The position numbers were made by a program, and so were the translations under genes. Positions 16,841 to 24,469 of a stretch of 64,000 bases of DNA are shown in pieces. The stretch lies in contig NZ_SNYC01000005.1 of assembly GCF_004362715.1 (NCBI RefSeq), positions 497,781-561,780 on the forward strand, given 5' to 3'. The notes beneath the pieces were generated by a model. It made no database searches. It had not been told where the DNA came from and saw only the letters and a program-made list of their open reading frames with translations. This DNA is from Pedobacter metabolipauper (GTDB taxonomy: Bacteria > Bacteroidota > Bacteroidia > Sphingobacteriales > Sphingobacteriaceae). Position 1 is the stretch's first letter, and each line of letters opens with the position of its first letter.

Positions 16841-18968
16841 GTACTTGACTCATTTTATGGTATTGACTAAATAGATCTTCAGGAAAAATATCGTTAAAGT
16901 TTGATTGATTGGTTGTCTTTTGACCTATTAAAAATGCTTTACCTATTTTTGGTATTAATAATTCATACTCTTCGGCATTAAGTTCTTTTTCAAGAAGTGG
17001 AAAAATAACCACTTGGGATGATACACTAGGATAAAAGTCCTTAATAATATTAGATGAGTGCATCTTATCTAATTTTTGAAGAGGACTATCTATAAATACG
17101 GGAAATTGAATGTTTGATTCGGTAATAAGAGCTTTCAATAGAGCTGTAGCATATAATTGCTGCTCTCCCTTTGACAGACTATCTTTTAAAATTAACGATT
17201 GACTGTAGTCATAAAGTTCGATATCGATCAAGTCTCCCTCAATCTTGACCTCCACATTTTCCACAAAATCGCTTTTGTGCATTAATCTATTAAGTTCTTT
17301 CTTGATGTTCTTCTCTAAAGAAGCTTTCTTTTTTTGCTTTAGCTGATAGATAAATTTCGTTAAATGGCTTATTAACCTAGACGCACTTTCCTCTTTGTTT
17401 TTGTCAGCAACCTCGACTGAAATATGTTTAGACTGCTCGGATATTTGCCTTTTTAAGGCTATATTTTCTTTATCAGCAATACCTATTTTAACTCTTATAT
17501 CTAAAATTGATTCTTCTAATATCTTTATATCTGATGATAAAGATTCATAGCTTTCTTTTAAAGTTTTAATTACTGGATCATCAGCCTTACTCTCTGCATC
17601 TTGTATTTTCCGTTGCGTAATGCTATAAGTGCTTTGTAATCGTTTTGATTCGGAAATCAGGTTTTTTAAATGTTTGGTGTAGGAATTATGTAGATTATCA
17701 TAAATAGCTAGAAAATTATTATGCTGTTCCTTAGTAAAGTCTAATATTGACTTATCATTCAAATCATCATGTGATATTAGAATATCCGTAAGAACTGAAT
17801 CCACTTGTAAAAGATCAAATCCTTGTTTATTACGAAAGGCATCTTTAAGTTCCAGATATTTTTCCTTTAGAAGGTTATTAACCAACGCGGAATTTTGCTG
17901 TCTTTCTTCAATTTCAAGTTGTTTTTTAACCTGAAATATTTGTGAAGAGAGCATCGCAAAGGGCGCGAGTTCAAGCATATCGTTAAATTTATTTTTATTT
18001 ATTACGATTTCTTCCTTTAGCTTAGCCCGAACTTTTTTGAACTCCTGAATCTCCTCGAAAGACATCGAACTTCCAGCTCGAATAAGCCTTTCCTGAATTT
18101 CTGAAAAATCTCCCTTTTTGGTTAGAACCTCTTGTTCCTTTTTTAGTAAACTGCTATTATAAAATTCTAACAAAATATCATTTTCACTAATCTTCGCTTG
18201 AAAGCCTTCCAACTTTTTAAGATCAGCTTTAGATGCTGACTTTTTTCTCACTCGTAGTTGGAGATTTTCCAAGTTTGTTTTCAGATCCGTATATTTTTTT
18301 ATACCTAAGACTTCATTATAAGCCTTGCTGAAATATTGCTTTTCCTCCAAACTTTTAACCTCTGCAAATGCAGTTATTTTTTCGGCATCGAAAAAGAAAA
18401 ATTTAGCAATCTCTTTAGGTAGTATAAAATCGTTAATAAAAATTTCCGAACCGATTGCTTTCGTTAATTCGTTAATGTTGCCATCTATAAGAATTTCAAC
18501 AACTTCGTTTCCGGTTTGGTAATTATATGTACGTTTAACCGTTACCTGTTTACACGAAAGATGAGGAATGAATATGTCTGTGAGTTCAATAGACACGGAA
18601 AAAGTATATAAGTCAGATATTTGGCTCTTGATTAATTCTTTTTCAACAACATTTGATGTTATAGCCAATTTTGATCTTAAGAAAGTATCTCTCTCTGGAG
18701 CCTCATTTAGCAATGACCTACTTATAAGTTTACCTGCATACTTTTTATAACCGCCGCTTTCGTAAATTTCCTTTCTATATCTTTCATCTACGTCAGCCAT
18801 TAATTTTCCATATAATCCCCAAACCAATGCCGTAAGAAGAGATGTTTTTCCAAATCCATTTTGTCCAGAAATAATTGTTACATGCTTTTCTGGATTAGTA
18901 GATAAGGGTAATTGGTGCTCGCCCTTATAAACTCTAAAATTTCGCAGGAGGATATTTTCAATTAGCAT
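16830..18968 (-). CDS. dndD: DNA phosphorothioation ATPase DndD
   Basis: A 712-residue SMC-like ATPase. Walker A is GQNGFGKT (35-42); two long coiled coils fill the middle (about 210-580); the C-terminal half-domain has the ABC signature LSKGEQQ and Walker B FPVFIDSPLQKLD. There is no CxxC hook at the coil tip, unlike the second ATPase of this locus. DndD is required with DndC and DndE to replace a non-bridging phosphate oxygen by sulfur in DNA. It overlaps dndC by seven bases and dndE by eleven. The cassette is markedly AT-rich compared with the helicase module. Confidence 0.92.
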   Translation of the reverse strand: MLIENILLRNFRVYKGEHQLPLSTNPEKHVTIISGQNGFGKTSLLTALVWGLYGKLMADVDERYRKEIYESGGYKKYAGKLISRSLLNEAPERDTFLRSKLAITSNVVEKELIKSQISDLYTFSVSIELTDIFIPHLSCKQVTVKRTYNYQTGNEVVEILIDGNINELTKAIGSEIFINDFILPKEIAKFFFFDAEKITAFAEVKSLEEKQYFSKAYNEVLGIKKYTDLKTNLENLQLRVRKKSASKADLKKLEGFQAKISENDILLEFYNSSLLKKEQEVLTKKGDFSEIQERLIRAGSSMSFEEIQEFKKVRAKLKEEIVINKNKFNDMLELAPFAMLSSQIFQVKKQLEIEERQQNSALVNNLLKEKYLELKDAFRNKQGFDLLQVDSVLTDILISHDDLNDKSILDFTKEQHNNFLAIYDNLHNSYTKHLKNLISESKRLQSTYSITQRKIQDAESKADDPVIKTLKESYESLSSDIKILEESILDIRVKIGIADKENIALKRQISEQSKHISVEVADKNKEESASRLISHLTKFIYQLKQKKKASLEKNIKKELNRLMHKSDFVENVEVKIEGDLIDIELYDYSQSLILKDSLSKGEQQLYATALLKALITESNIQFPVFIDSPLQKLDKMHSSNIIKDFYPSVSSQVVIFPLLEKELNAEEYELLIPKIGKAFLIGQKTTNQSNFNDIFPEDLFSQYHKMSQVHVY

Positions 18969-20287
18969 AATTGTCTTTTCTTATAATCTCTCTCAATATG
19001 ATTTTCGAAATCACTTTGAATTCCAAAATTATTCACCAAAATAATTTTTGATTTTTGTATTTCTAGTAACTCACCGATTAGATTAAAATCAGCATCATCG
19101 TCACAAATTTCTTTTAACAACTCCTTTTCAAAAATTTGTCCATCGGAGAAATCTTCATTTTTAAGATCAGTTTTGTAAATAGAATTATATATATCTGCCA
19201 CATTATAGTCAAAAATTGAGTCACGATGCCAAGTAACTTGGATAGCTACCAATTCTTGGTAATTAATCAATACCAAATTTGGCTCATCATTTTGCACTTC
19301 TTTTTGCGCTTTAAGTAGCGTTTGTAACATATATGCACGCTTTTCTGGCAAATAGGGTCCCCATGTCTCAGCATCAGCATTTTCTTCACTACTATTTCGT
19401 CTCCAGGTTTGACGCCAAGATCTATCATTTCGAAAATCGACAAGCATGTCTCTAAATTCTACCAATGGCTCCATCCATTCTTCTCCATTATCAATCAATG
19501 CCTCCATTGATTTATCTCTTTTTACCACACTACAAACCCAGCAACCAAAGCGGCTTTGCCCGCAAGAAGGAGTAGTTGTATCAATCACTAATGGGCAATC
19601 GCCACCAGTAGCATTTCTATACAGTGTAACCAAATTGCGGTGCGTTCCTCCCCAAGGTGGATTTACCTGTAATAGATAAGGCCATAACTCGTCTATCGTT
19701 ACATCTTTAATTGGTGCATAAACGAATGCATTTGGGAGCACGTGTCTTCTCAGGCGTTCACTATCTATATGAATCTTGCTGCTTTCAATACTTTTAGCCC
19801 TTGAAGAACTCTCATCGCTACGAGTTCCAAGCAAAATAATAGCCTCACCAACCTCGCTAATCTTATCTTTAATAAATTCAGTGGTAGGGTTTATCTTAAG
19901 TCTATCTGTACACCATCTAAAAGTATTATTGGGTGCGGGATATCCTTTCCCTAAAAGATTAACCCAAAAAGTATCCTCCAGTCTTGGGGTTGTTTGATGG
20001 ACGGTTATAGGTAATCCCTGTTCTGCGGCAGCTTGCTGTATATCTATTAACGTCTGGTTTATAAATTGCGCTATTTTTGGATTCTCGACTAATGTATCAT
20101 TACAAACAATATAAACTGGCCGACTTCTTAAAATAGAATCAAGCTTCTGAATAGCAATCCAAACGACTTGTAAAAGCATTGTGCTATCTTTCCCTCCCGA
20201 AAATCCAATGATCCATGGACGAGGATTATCATCATTTAAATATTGATCTTGAATTTCACTTTCTAGATATTTTAGATCTAAAGCCAT
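18962..20287 (-). CDS. dndC: DNA phosphorothioation protein DndC (PAPS-reductase-like ATP pyrophosphatase)
   Basis: A 441-residue member of the PAPS reductase/ATP pyrophosphatase fold. The PP-loop GFSGGKDST lies at residues 28-36, WCTDRLKINP near 125, and an iron-sulfur type cysteine set around 205-235 (CPLVIDTTTPSCGQSRFGCWVC). DndC adenylates and activates the DNA phosphate for sulfur insertion. It is the first gene of the cassette and the first ATG fits the family. No dndA (cysteine desulfurase) or dndB (repressor) is adjacent; a chromosomal IscS/SufS may supply sulfur, as in other loci lacking dndA. Confidence 0.93.
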   Translation of the reverse strand: MALDLKYLESEIQDQYLNDDNPRPWIIGFSGGKDSTMLLQVVWIAIQKLDSILRSRPVYIVCNDTLVENPKIAQFINQTLIDIQQAAAEQGLPITVHQTTPRLEDTFWVNLLGKGYPAPNNTFRWCTDRLKINPTTEFIKDKISEVGEAIILLGTRSDESSSRAKSIESSKIHIDSERLRRHVLPNAFVYAPIKDVTIDELWPYLLQVNPPWGGTHRNLVTLYRNATGGDCPLVIDTTTPSCGQSRFGCWVCSVVKRDKSMEALIDNGEEWMEPLVEFRDMLVDFRNDRSWRQTWRRNSSEENADAETWGPYLPEKRAYMLQTLLKAQKEVQNDEPNLVLINYQELVAIQVTWHRDSIFDYNVADIYNSIYKTDLKNEDFSDGQIFEKELLKEICDDDADFNLIGELLEIQKSKIILVNNFGIQSDFENHIERDYKKRQLC

Positions 20288-20711
20288 TGTTTACTAAAAT
20301 TAATATGTAGTCCCTATTTAAAGTACTTCGTTTCAAATATCGTTATTTAAGAATAAACAACCCTTATTTCAAGGTCATTTTTATTGGTAACACAATCTTT
20401 GAGGTAGATATATCTTGAATAATACCTGAAGCATTATCAAGATATTTTAGTCTATAACCAGAATAATTCTATTGATTGCACTATAATTATTTAATTAAGT
20501 CAATTTGGACTATAATTGGTTTTAATGTCTAGTGTGCATATTTCAATGAGTGTTCCGCTGCATTTCAATTCAATGTGGCCACTTAAAGAACTTTAAAAAT
20601 TAACTTCGCCTTCGTTTTCAGAGACTCCAGATATGACCAACCTATAACATCTCTATCAAATGTAATCAAGTTACACACGATTTCCACTACTGTCTCGTCC
20701 TGATATTACTT
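20288..20711. other. AT-rich upstream region of dndC with degenerate mobile-element sequence
   Basis: About 420 bases without an intact gene. The first 60 hold the dndC leader and a weak -7 like box on the minus strand (GATATTTG, 20334-20341). The part from 20531 to 20585 has IS-end-like tandem repeats. Between 20586 and 20711 I see nothing I can assign. Composition and broken content suggest repeated insertions and deletions. Confidence 0.5.
20531..20585. repeat. Two imperfect tandem repeats resembling an insertion-sequence end
   Basis: GCATATTTCAATGAGTGTTCC is followed directly by GCATTTCAATTCAATGTGGCC. Multiple short terminal repeats of this style are typical of IS21-family ends in Bacteroidota, but no transposase is present, so this is at most a relic. 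Confidence 0.35.
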
Positions 20712-20970
20712 GTCGCTAAAAAGACTGATTATGCCACACTTGTTGATGAAGCATCAAAAAGACTAAAAAAGCTGTATGAATTATATTGTAACGGCACAAT
20801 CGAACAAAAACGTTGTATTATTGGTTCGATCTTTCCAGCAAAATGGACAATTTTTGAAAATAAAGGTCGAACCGAAAAAGTCAACTTAGCAGCACTACTT
20901 ATTTATCAGATTAACAACACTTTACGGCATAAAAAAACCGGAGTTAGAACTAAATTAGAACTAACTCCGG
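20712..20970 (+). pseudogene. C-terminal relic of a serine site-specific recombinase
   Basis: The plus-strand frame starting at 20712 reads KKTDYATLVDEASKRLKKL, then LYELYCNGTIEQKRCIIGSIFP and KVNLAALLIYQIN. This is the recognisable tail of large serine recombinases of Bacteroidota (usual form: LYL.GEIE...QIIGSIFPEKL...RTARVNEAVQLIY). The catalytic resolvase domain, DNA-binding domain and start codon are missing, so it is dead. It abuts the tRNA-Leu terminator and points at the tRNA, consistent with an element once integrated at this locus. The frame stays open through the tRNA by chance. Confidence 0.65.
20931..20970 (-). terminator. Rho-independent terminator of the tRNA-Leu
   Basis: Read on the minus strand, CCGGAGTTAG (complement of 20961-20970) pairs with CTAACTCCGG (complement of 20938-20947) across a 13-base loop, and the stem is followed by seven T residues (20931-20937). 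It lies immediately downstream of the tRNA. Confidence 0.8.
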
Positions 20971-20974
20971 CTAG

Positions 20975-21054
20975 TACCCAGCGCCGGAGTCGAACCGGCA
21001 CGGTTTCCCACAGGTGTTTGAGACCAGCGCGTCTACCAATTCCGCCAGCTGGGC
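20975..21054 (-). tRNA. tRNA-Leu (anticodon CAA)
   Basis: The minus strand folds as a class II tRNA: acceptor GCCCAGC with GCTGGGT, D-arm with AATTGGTAGA loop, anticodon loop CTCAAAC giving CAA (reads UUG), a short variable arm, and T-arm GCCGG-TTCGACT-CCGGC. The discriminator base is A; CCA is not encoded. The anticodon stem CTGGT/ACCTG has a T-T mismatch at the second pair, which is unusual. It marks the right edge of the defence island. Confidence 0.9.
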
Positions 21055-21114
21055 ATTTGCTTATTCAGCGGGTTGCAAATGTATCAATTGCAGCATTAAA
21101 TAACAAGATTTATT

Positions 21115-21399
21115 TTAATTATCTTCCTTAAGCCTTTTATCCACTATAAATGGCGCAAAAGGGAGCAAAGAAGCCAGTCCGATCAATAACGCCTTTCCAA
21201 TTTTCCATTTATATTCCGTCCACGCCATGATCAAAACAACGATGTACAGCATAAACAGCACACCGTGTGCCCAACCCGCATATTTAACCACTAGTGGCAA
21301 ACCCGCCCAGTATTTCAAAGGCATTGCAATAAACAACAGAAAGAGGTAAGAGATCCCTTCGGCAACAGCAACTTTTCTAAAAATCGATAATGTACTCAT
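21115..21399 (-). CDS. DUF3817 family small membrane protein
   Basis: A 94-residue protein from the ATG at 21399 (MSTLSIFRKVAVAEG); an earlier ATG at 21435 would overlap hscB and adds an unlikely tail. Three hydrophobic segments are visible: GISYLFLLFIAMPL, HGVLFMLYIVVLIMAW and ALLIGLASLLPFAPFIVD. The family is a small inner-membrane protein of unknown function, often annotated as integral membrane protein. It follows hscB by 13 bases and is probably cotranscribed. Confidence 0.85.
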   Translation of the reverse strand: MSTLSIFRKVAVAEGISYLFLLFIAMPLKYWAGLPLVVKYAGWAHGVLFMLYIVVLIMAWTEYKWKIGKALLIGLASLLPFAPFIVDKRLKEDN

Positions 21400-21412
21400 A
21401 TAACAAATTAAA

Positions 21413-21946
21413 TTACAGGTTTTCCGCCTTATCAATACTCTCCCGGATGCGGAATAAATACTTCGTACGGTAATATAAATCCTTTACCGCAGTAAGTGAT
21501 TTTACTTGCTCAGCCTCCGTTTGCGTATCAAAGGAAGCAGTTAATACAGAAATCTCGTTATACAGGCTCTGTTCTATAGCGTCCACATCGGTTTTAAGCG
21601 CTTCTAAGCGCAGCGGATCAGGATCGAACTGTAAATCCATCAAAGTTTCATTTACATCCATCATATCCATTAAAAAGCTTTGCGGAAGTACGTAGTTCTC
21701 CCCTTCTTTCAAAAAACCCTTTAATTCTAAAATGTAGTGCAGCCGTTTTTGAGGATCACTCAAAACCTGGTAAGCTTTATTATTTACAGTGCTCAGTTCT
21801 AAAACCTCAGCTTGCTTCTCTTCGGTTTCATTGATGTAAAAATCAGGATGAAACTTTTTGCTGAACGCATAAAACTGCTGTTTAATGAGTGCAGCATCAG
21901 GATTGAAACTAAGCGGCAGACCGTAAAATTCAAAATAATCAACCAT
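21413..21946 (-). CDS. hscB: Fe-S assembly co-chaperone HscB
   Basis: A 177-residue J-domain protein. The J-domain (residues 1-75) has the HPD motif (KKFHPDFY, about 32-39), which stimulates the Hsp70 ATPase; the C-terminal helical part (about 95-177) matches HscB, the domain that delivers IscU-type scaffolds. Length is right for the family. No isc genes are adjacent; the gene sits five bases after rseP on the same strand. It could also be described generically as a DnaJ-domain protein, but the YFEFYGLPLSF start and C-terminal domain favour HscB. Confidence 0.88.
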   Translation of the reverse strand: MVDYFEFYGLPLSFNPDAALIKQQFYAFSKKFHPDFYINETEEKQAEVLELSTVNNKAYQVLSDPQKRLHYILELKGFLKEGENYVLPQSFLMDMMDVNETLMDLQFDPDPLRLEALKTDVDAIEQSLYNEISVLTASFDTQTEAEQVKSLTAVKDLYYRTKYLFRIRESIDKAENL

Positions 21947-21951
21947 GAAAC

Positions 21952-23277
21952 CTAATGCATAATGGCTTTAAAAATATCATTCCCCAGTACAAATACCATC
22001 AGGGATAGCAATAGAACGAAACCAACGATCTGTGCACGTTCCATAAACTTATCACCAAGCGGCTTACCTTTGATCATCTCAATAATCAGAAAAACAACAT
22101 GACCGCCGTCCAATGCCGGAATCGGTAACAGGTTCATAAATGCCAGTGCAATGGAAATAAAGCCGGTAGAAGCCCAGAACCTTGCCCAGATCCACTCGCC
22201 ACCATATACCTTACGTGCAATCTCCACTGGGCCTGAAAATGCCTTGTTAGCCTGAACTTTTCCGGTTAACACCTTCCAGATCCCTTTAGCATTATCACTA
22301 AAAGTTTTCCAGGCCTGGTTAATACCGATAGGTAGTGCTGCAAAAAGACTGTAATTGATTGTTTCCTCCCTAATCTGGCCCATGTCAAATCCAATACCAA
22401 CTGCACCAGCAGAATCAATCTGCACATTGTGAGCACTCGTTACTGTACCACGCTTCACCGTAAACAAAGCCGGTTTGCCTTTGTTTTTACGTAATTCCTG
22501 AACAACATCCGCGTTATACTTAACAGGAACCTTATTTATAGCAATGATCTGATCGCCTTTTTTCAATCCTCCCTTTAATGCATTGTTATAAACACTGTCC
22601 ACCGATGCAAGAATAAGCGGGGTACGGCTAATAAACTCATCAATACCTAAATCAGATACCTTATTTAAAACATTATCAGGAATGCTGACATCAATGGTCC
22701 TGTTATTACGGATCACTGCCAGGTTTGTATTGCCCAATAAAACTTTAGAACTGGTGATCTCATCAAAGCGGATCACCTTTTTACCATTGATGGCAACCAC
22801 ACGGTCCCCTTTTTGTAAACCAATTTCTTTACCAATAGTACCCGGATTAATCCCGTTAACAACAGAACTGTTAGGAATAAAGGTTTCGCCATATATAAAA
22901 GTAAGCATCCAGAAGATCAGGATTCCCACAATAATGTTTACCACAACACCGCCAAGCATCACAATAAGACGCTGCCAGGCCGGTTTAGAACGGAATTCCC
23001 AGGGCTGAGCAGGCTGTTTCATCTGCTCCGTATCCATAGATTCATCGATCATACCCGTAATTTTCACATAACCACCCAAAGGCAGCCATCCAATTCCGTA
23101 TTCGCAGTCTCCTCTTTTAAAGCTGAAGAGTTTAAAACCCCATGCATCAAAGAACAGGTAAAACTTCTCTACTTTGATCCCAAAGGCACGCGCCGCTAAA
23201 AAATGTCCTAATTCATGTAAAATTACTAGTATCGATAACCCCAGAAGTAACTGGGCCGCCATAATCAGTCCGCTCAT
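21952..23277 (-). CDS. rseP: Site-2 intramembrane metalloprotease RseP
   Basis: A 441-residue membrane protease. The zinc motif H21-E-L-G-H25 lies in the first helix; two PDZ domains fill the periplasmic part (about 120-290, with GLQKGDRVVAINGKKV and GLKKGDQIIAINKVPV); the second metal-ligand motif NLLPIPALDGGH is near residue 390, followed by the last helix. It performs regulated intramembrane proteolysis, typically of anti-sigma factors, so it may process FecR-type proteins of this organism. The gene is 40 bases downstream of dxr, an association widely kept in bacteria. Confidence 0.95.
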   Translation of the reverse strand: MSGLIMAAQLLLGLSILVILHELGHFLAARAFGIKVEKFYLFFDAWGFKLFSFKRGDCEYGIGWLPLGGYVKITGMIDESMDTEQMKQPAQPWEFRSKPAWQRLIVMLGGVVVNIIVGILIFWMLTFIYGETFIPNSSVVNGINPGTIGKEIGLQKGDRVVAINGKKVIRFDEITSSKVLLGNTNLAVIRNNRTIDVSIPDNVLNKVSDLGIDEFISRTPLILASVDSVYNNALKGGLKKGDQIIAINKVPVKYNADVVQELRKNKGKPALFTVKRGTVTSAHNVQIDSAGAVGIGFDMGQIREETINYSLFAALPIGINQAWKTFSDNAKGIWKVLTGKVQANKAFSGPVEIARKVYGGEWIWARFWASTGFISIALAFMNLLPIPALDGGHVVFLIIEMIKGKPLGDKFMERAQIVGFVLLLSLMVFVLGNDIFKAIMH

Positions 23278-23317
23278 ATATTATTTTAATATTTTTTTAA
23301 ATTTGATTGTAATAAAC

Positions 23318-24469
23318 TTATTTTGTTACGAGTTGGTTGGCAAATATACGCGTATGTTGGTCGGTTTCTAAATAATTATTAAGCGTCGGCTCAGCAATAA
23401 AATCAACACCTTCCATACACGCTTCAATCACATCGCTCATCTGCAAAAAGCCAATCTGATCCTGTAAAAAAGCATGGACCACCACTTCATTTGCCGCATT
23501 CACGATACAAGCCATGTTCCCGCCCTTGCGCAATGCCCGGTAAGCAAGATCCAGATTCCTGAACGTACCGCCATCCGCCTGTGAAAACGTCAGCTCCGGA
23601 TAATCCATGAAATTGAAACGTTTAAAATCACTGCTTATTCTATGCGGATAGGCAAAAGCATAATGAATAGGCAGTTTCATATCCGGCAAACCCATTTGGG
23701 CCTTCATGGAACCGTCATTAAACTGTACCAGGGAGTGAATGATCGATTGCGGATGCACAATCACATCGATCTGGTCGGCCTCCAGGTCAAAAAGCCATTT
23801 CGCTTCAATAACTTCAAGTCCCTTGTTCATCAGCGAAGCAGAATCGATCGTTATTTTAGCACCCATTACCCAGTTGGGATGCTTAAGTGCTTCATTTTTA
23901 GTAACGCCAGATAGAAAATTCCGGTCCTTACCTCTAAAAGGACCGCCAGAAGCCGTTAAATAGATCTTCTCTACCGGGTTATCCGCTTCACCTACCAAAC
24001 ACTGAAAGATGGCAGAATGCTCAGAATCTACCGGAATAATTTTCACACCATGTTTTTTAGCCAGTCGTGTAACCAAATCACCGGCAACAACCAGAGTTTC
24101 CTTATTGGCTAATGCGATGTCTTTACCAGCTTCAATGGCAGCAATGGTTGGCTTAAGGCCAACCGCACCCACCAAAGCAGTAAGCACCAGGTCTGCATCC
24201 GGTAAACTGGCCGCTTCACACAAGGCATCAATTCCGGCAAGCACCCGGATATTCGTATGGGCAAGAGCTGATTTTACAGCCTGGTATTTGTCCTCATCAC
24301 AAATCACTGCCATAACCGGCATGAACTGCAAGGATTGCTCAATTAACAGATCTGCATTGGAATATGCCGAAAGCGCTAAAACTTCGTATAAACCAGGATT
24401 TGACGCGATAACGGATAAGGCCTGGGTTCCAATAGAACCAGTTGCGCCTAATATGGATATTTTCTTCAA
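23318..24469 (-). CDS. dxr: 1-deoxy-D-xylulose-5-phosphate reductoisomerase
   Basis: A 383-residue enzyme that converts DXP to MEP with NADPH, the committed step of non-mevalonate isoprenoid synthesis. Visible: the dinucleotide motif GATGSIG (8-14), LANKETLVVAG (about 120), the catalytic metal-binding stretch VDSEHSA (about 147), ASGGPFRG (about 178) and HPQSIIHSLVQFNDGS (about 240). Length is typical. It overlaps the GH3-family gene by four bases and precedes rseP, forming a minus-strand operon. Confidence 0.97.
   Translation of the reverse strand: MKKISILGATGSIGTQALSVIASNPGLYEVLALSAYSNADLLIEQSLQFMPVMAVICDEDKYQAVKSALAHTNIRVLAGIDALCEAASLPDADLVLTALVGAVGLKPTIAAIEAGKDIALANKETLVVAGDLVTRLAKKHGVKIIPVDSEHSAIFQCLVGEADNPVEKIYLTASGGPFRGKDRNFLSGVTKNEALKHPNWVMGAKITIDSASLMNKGLEVIEAKWLFDLEADQIDVIVHPQSIIHSLVQFNDGSMKAQMGLPDMKLPIHYAFAYPHRISSDFKRFNFMDYPELTFSQADGGTFRNLDLAYRALRKGGNMACIVNAANEVVVHAFLQDQIGFLQMSDVIEACMEGVDFIAEPTLNNYLETDQHTRIFANQLVTK

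Noticed and set aside
9578..21054. Search for a second copy of the tRNA-Leu 3' end as the left attachment site
   Set aside because: I saw no duplicate of the GCCGGTTCGACTCCGGC segment to the left of the island, so no att pair can be claimed.
20712..21132. Open plus-strand frame running through the tRNA-Leu as an intact gene
   Set aside because: It has no start codon, only the first 85 codons resemble a serine recombinase tail, and the remainder is antisense to the tRNA and its terminator.
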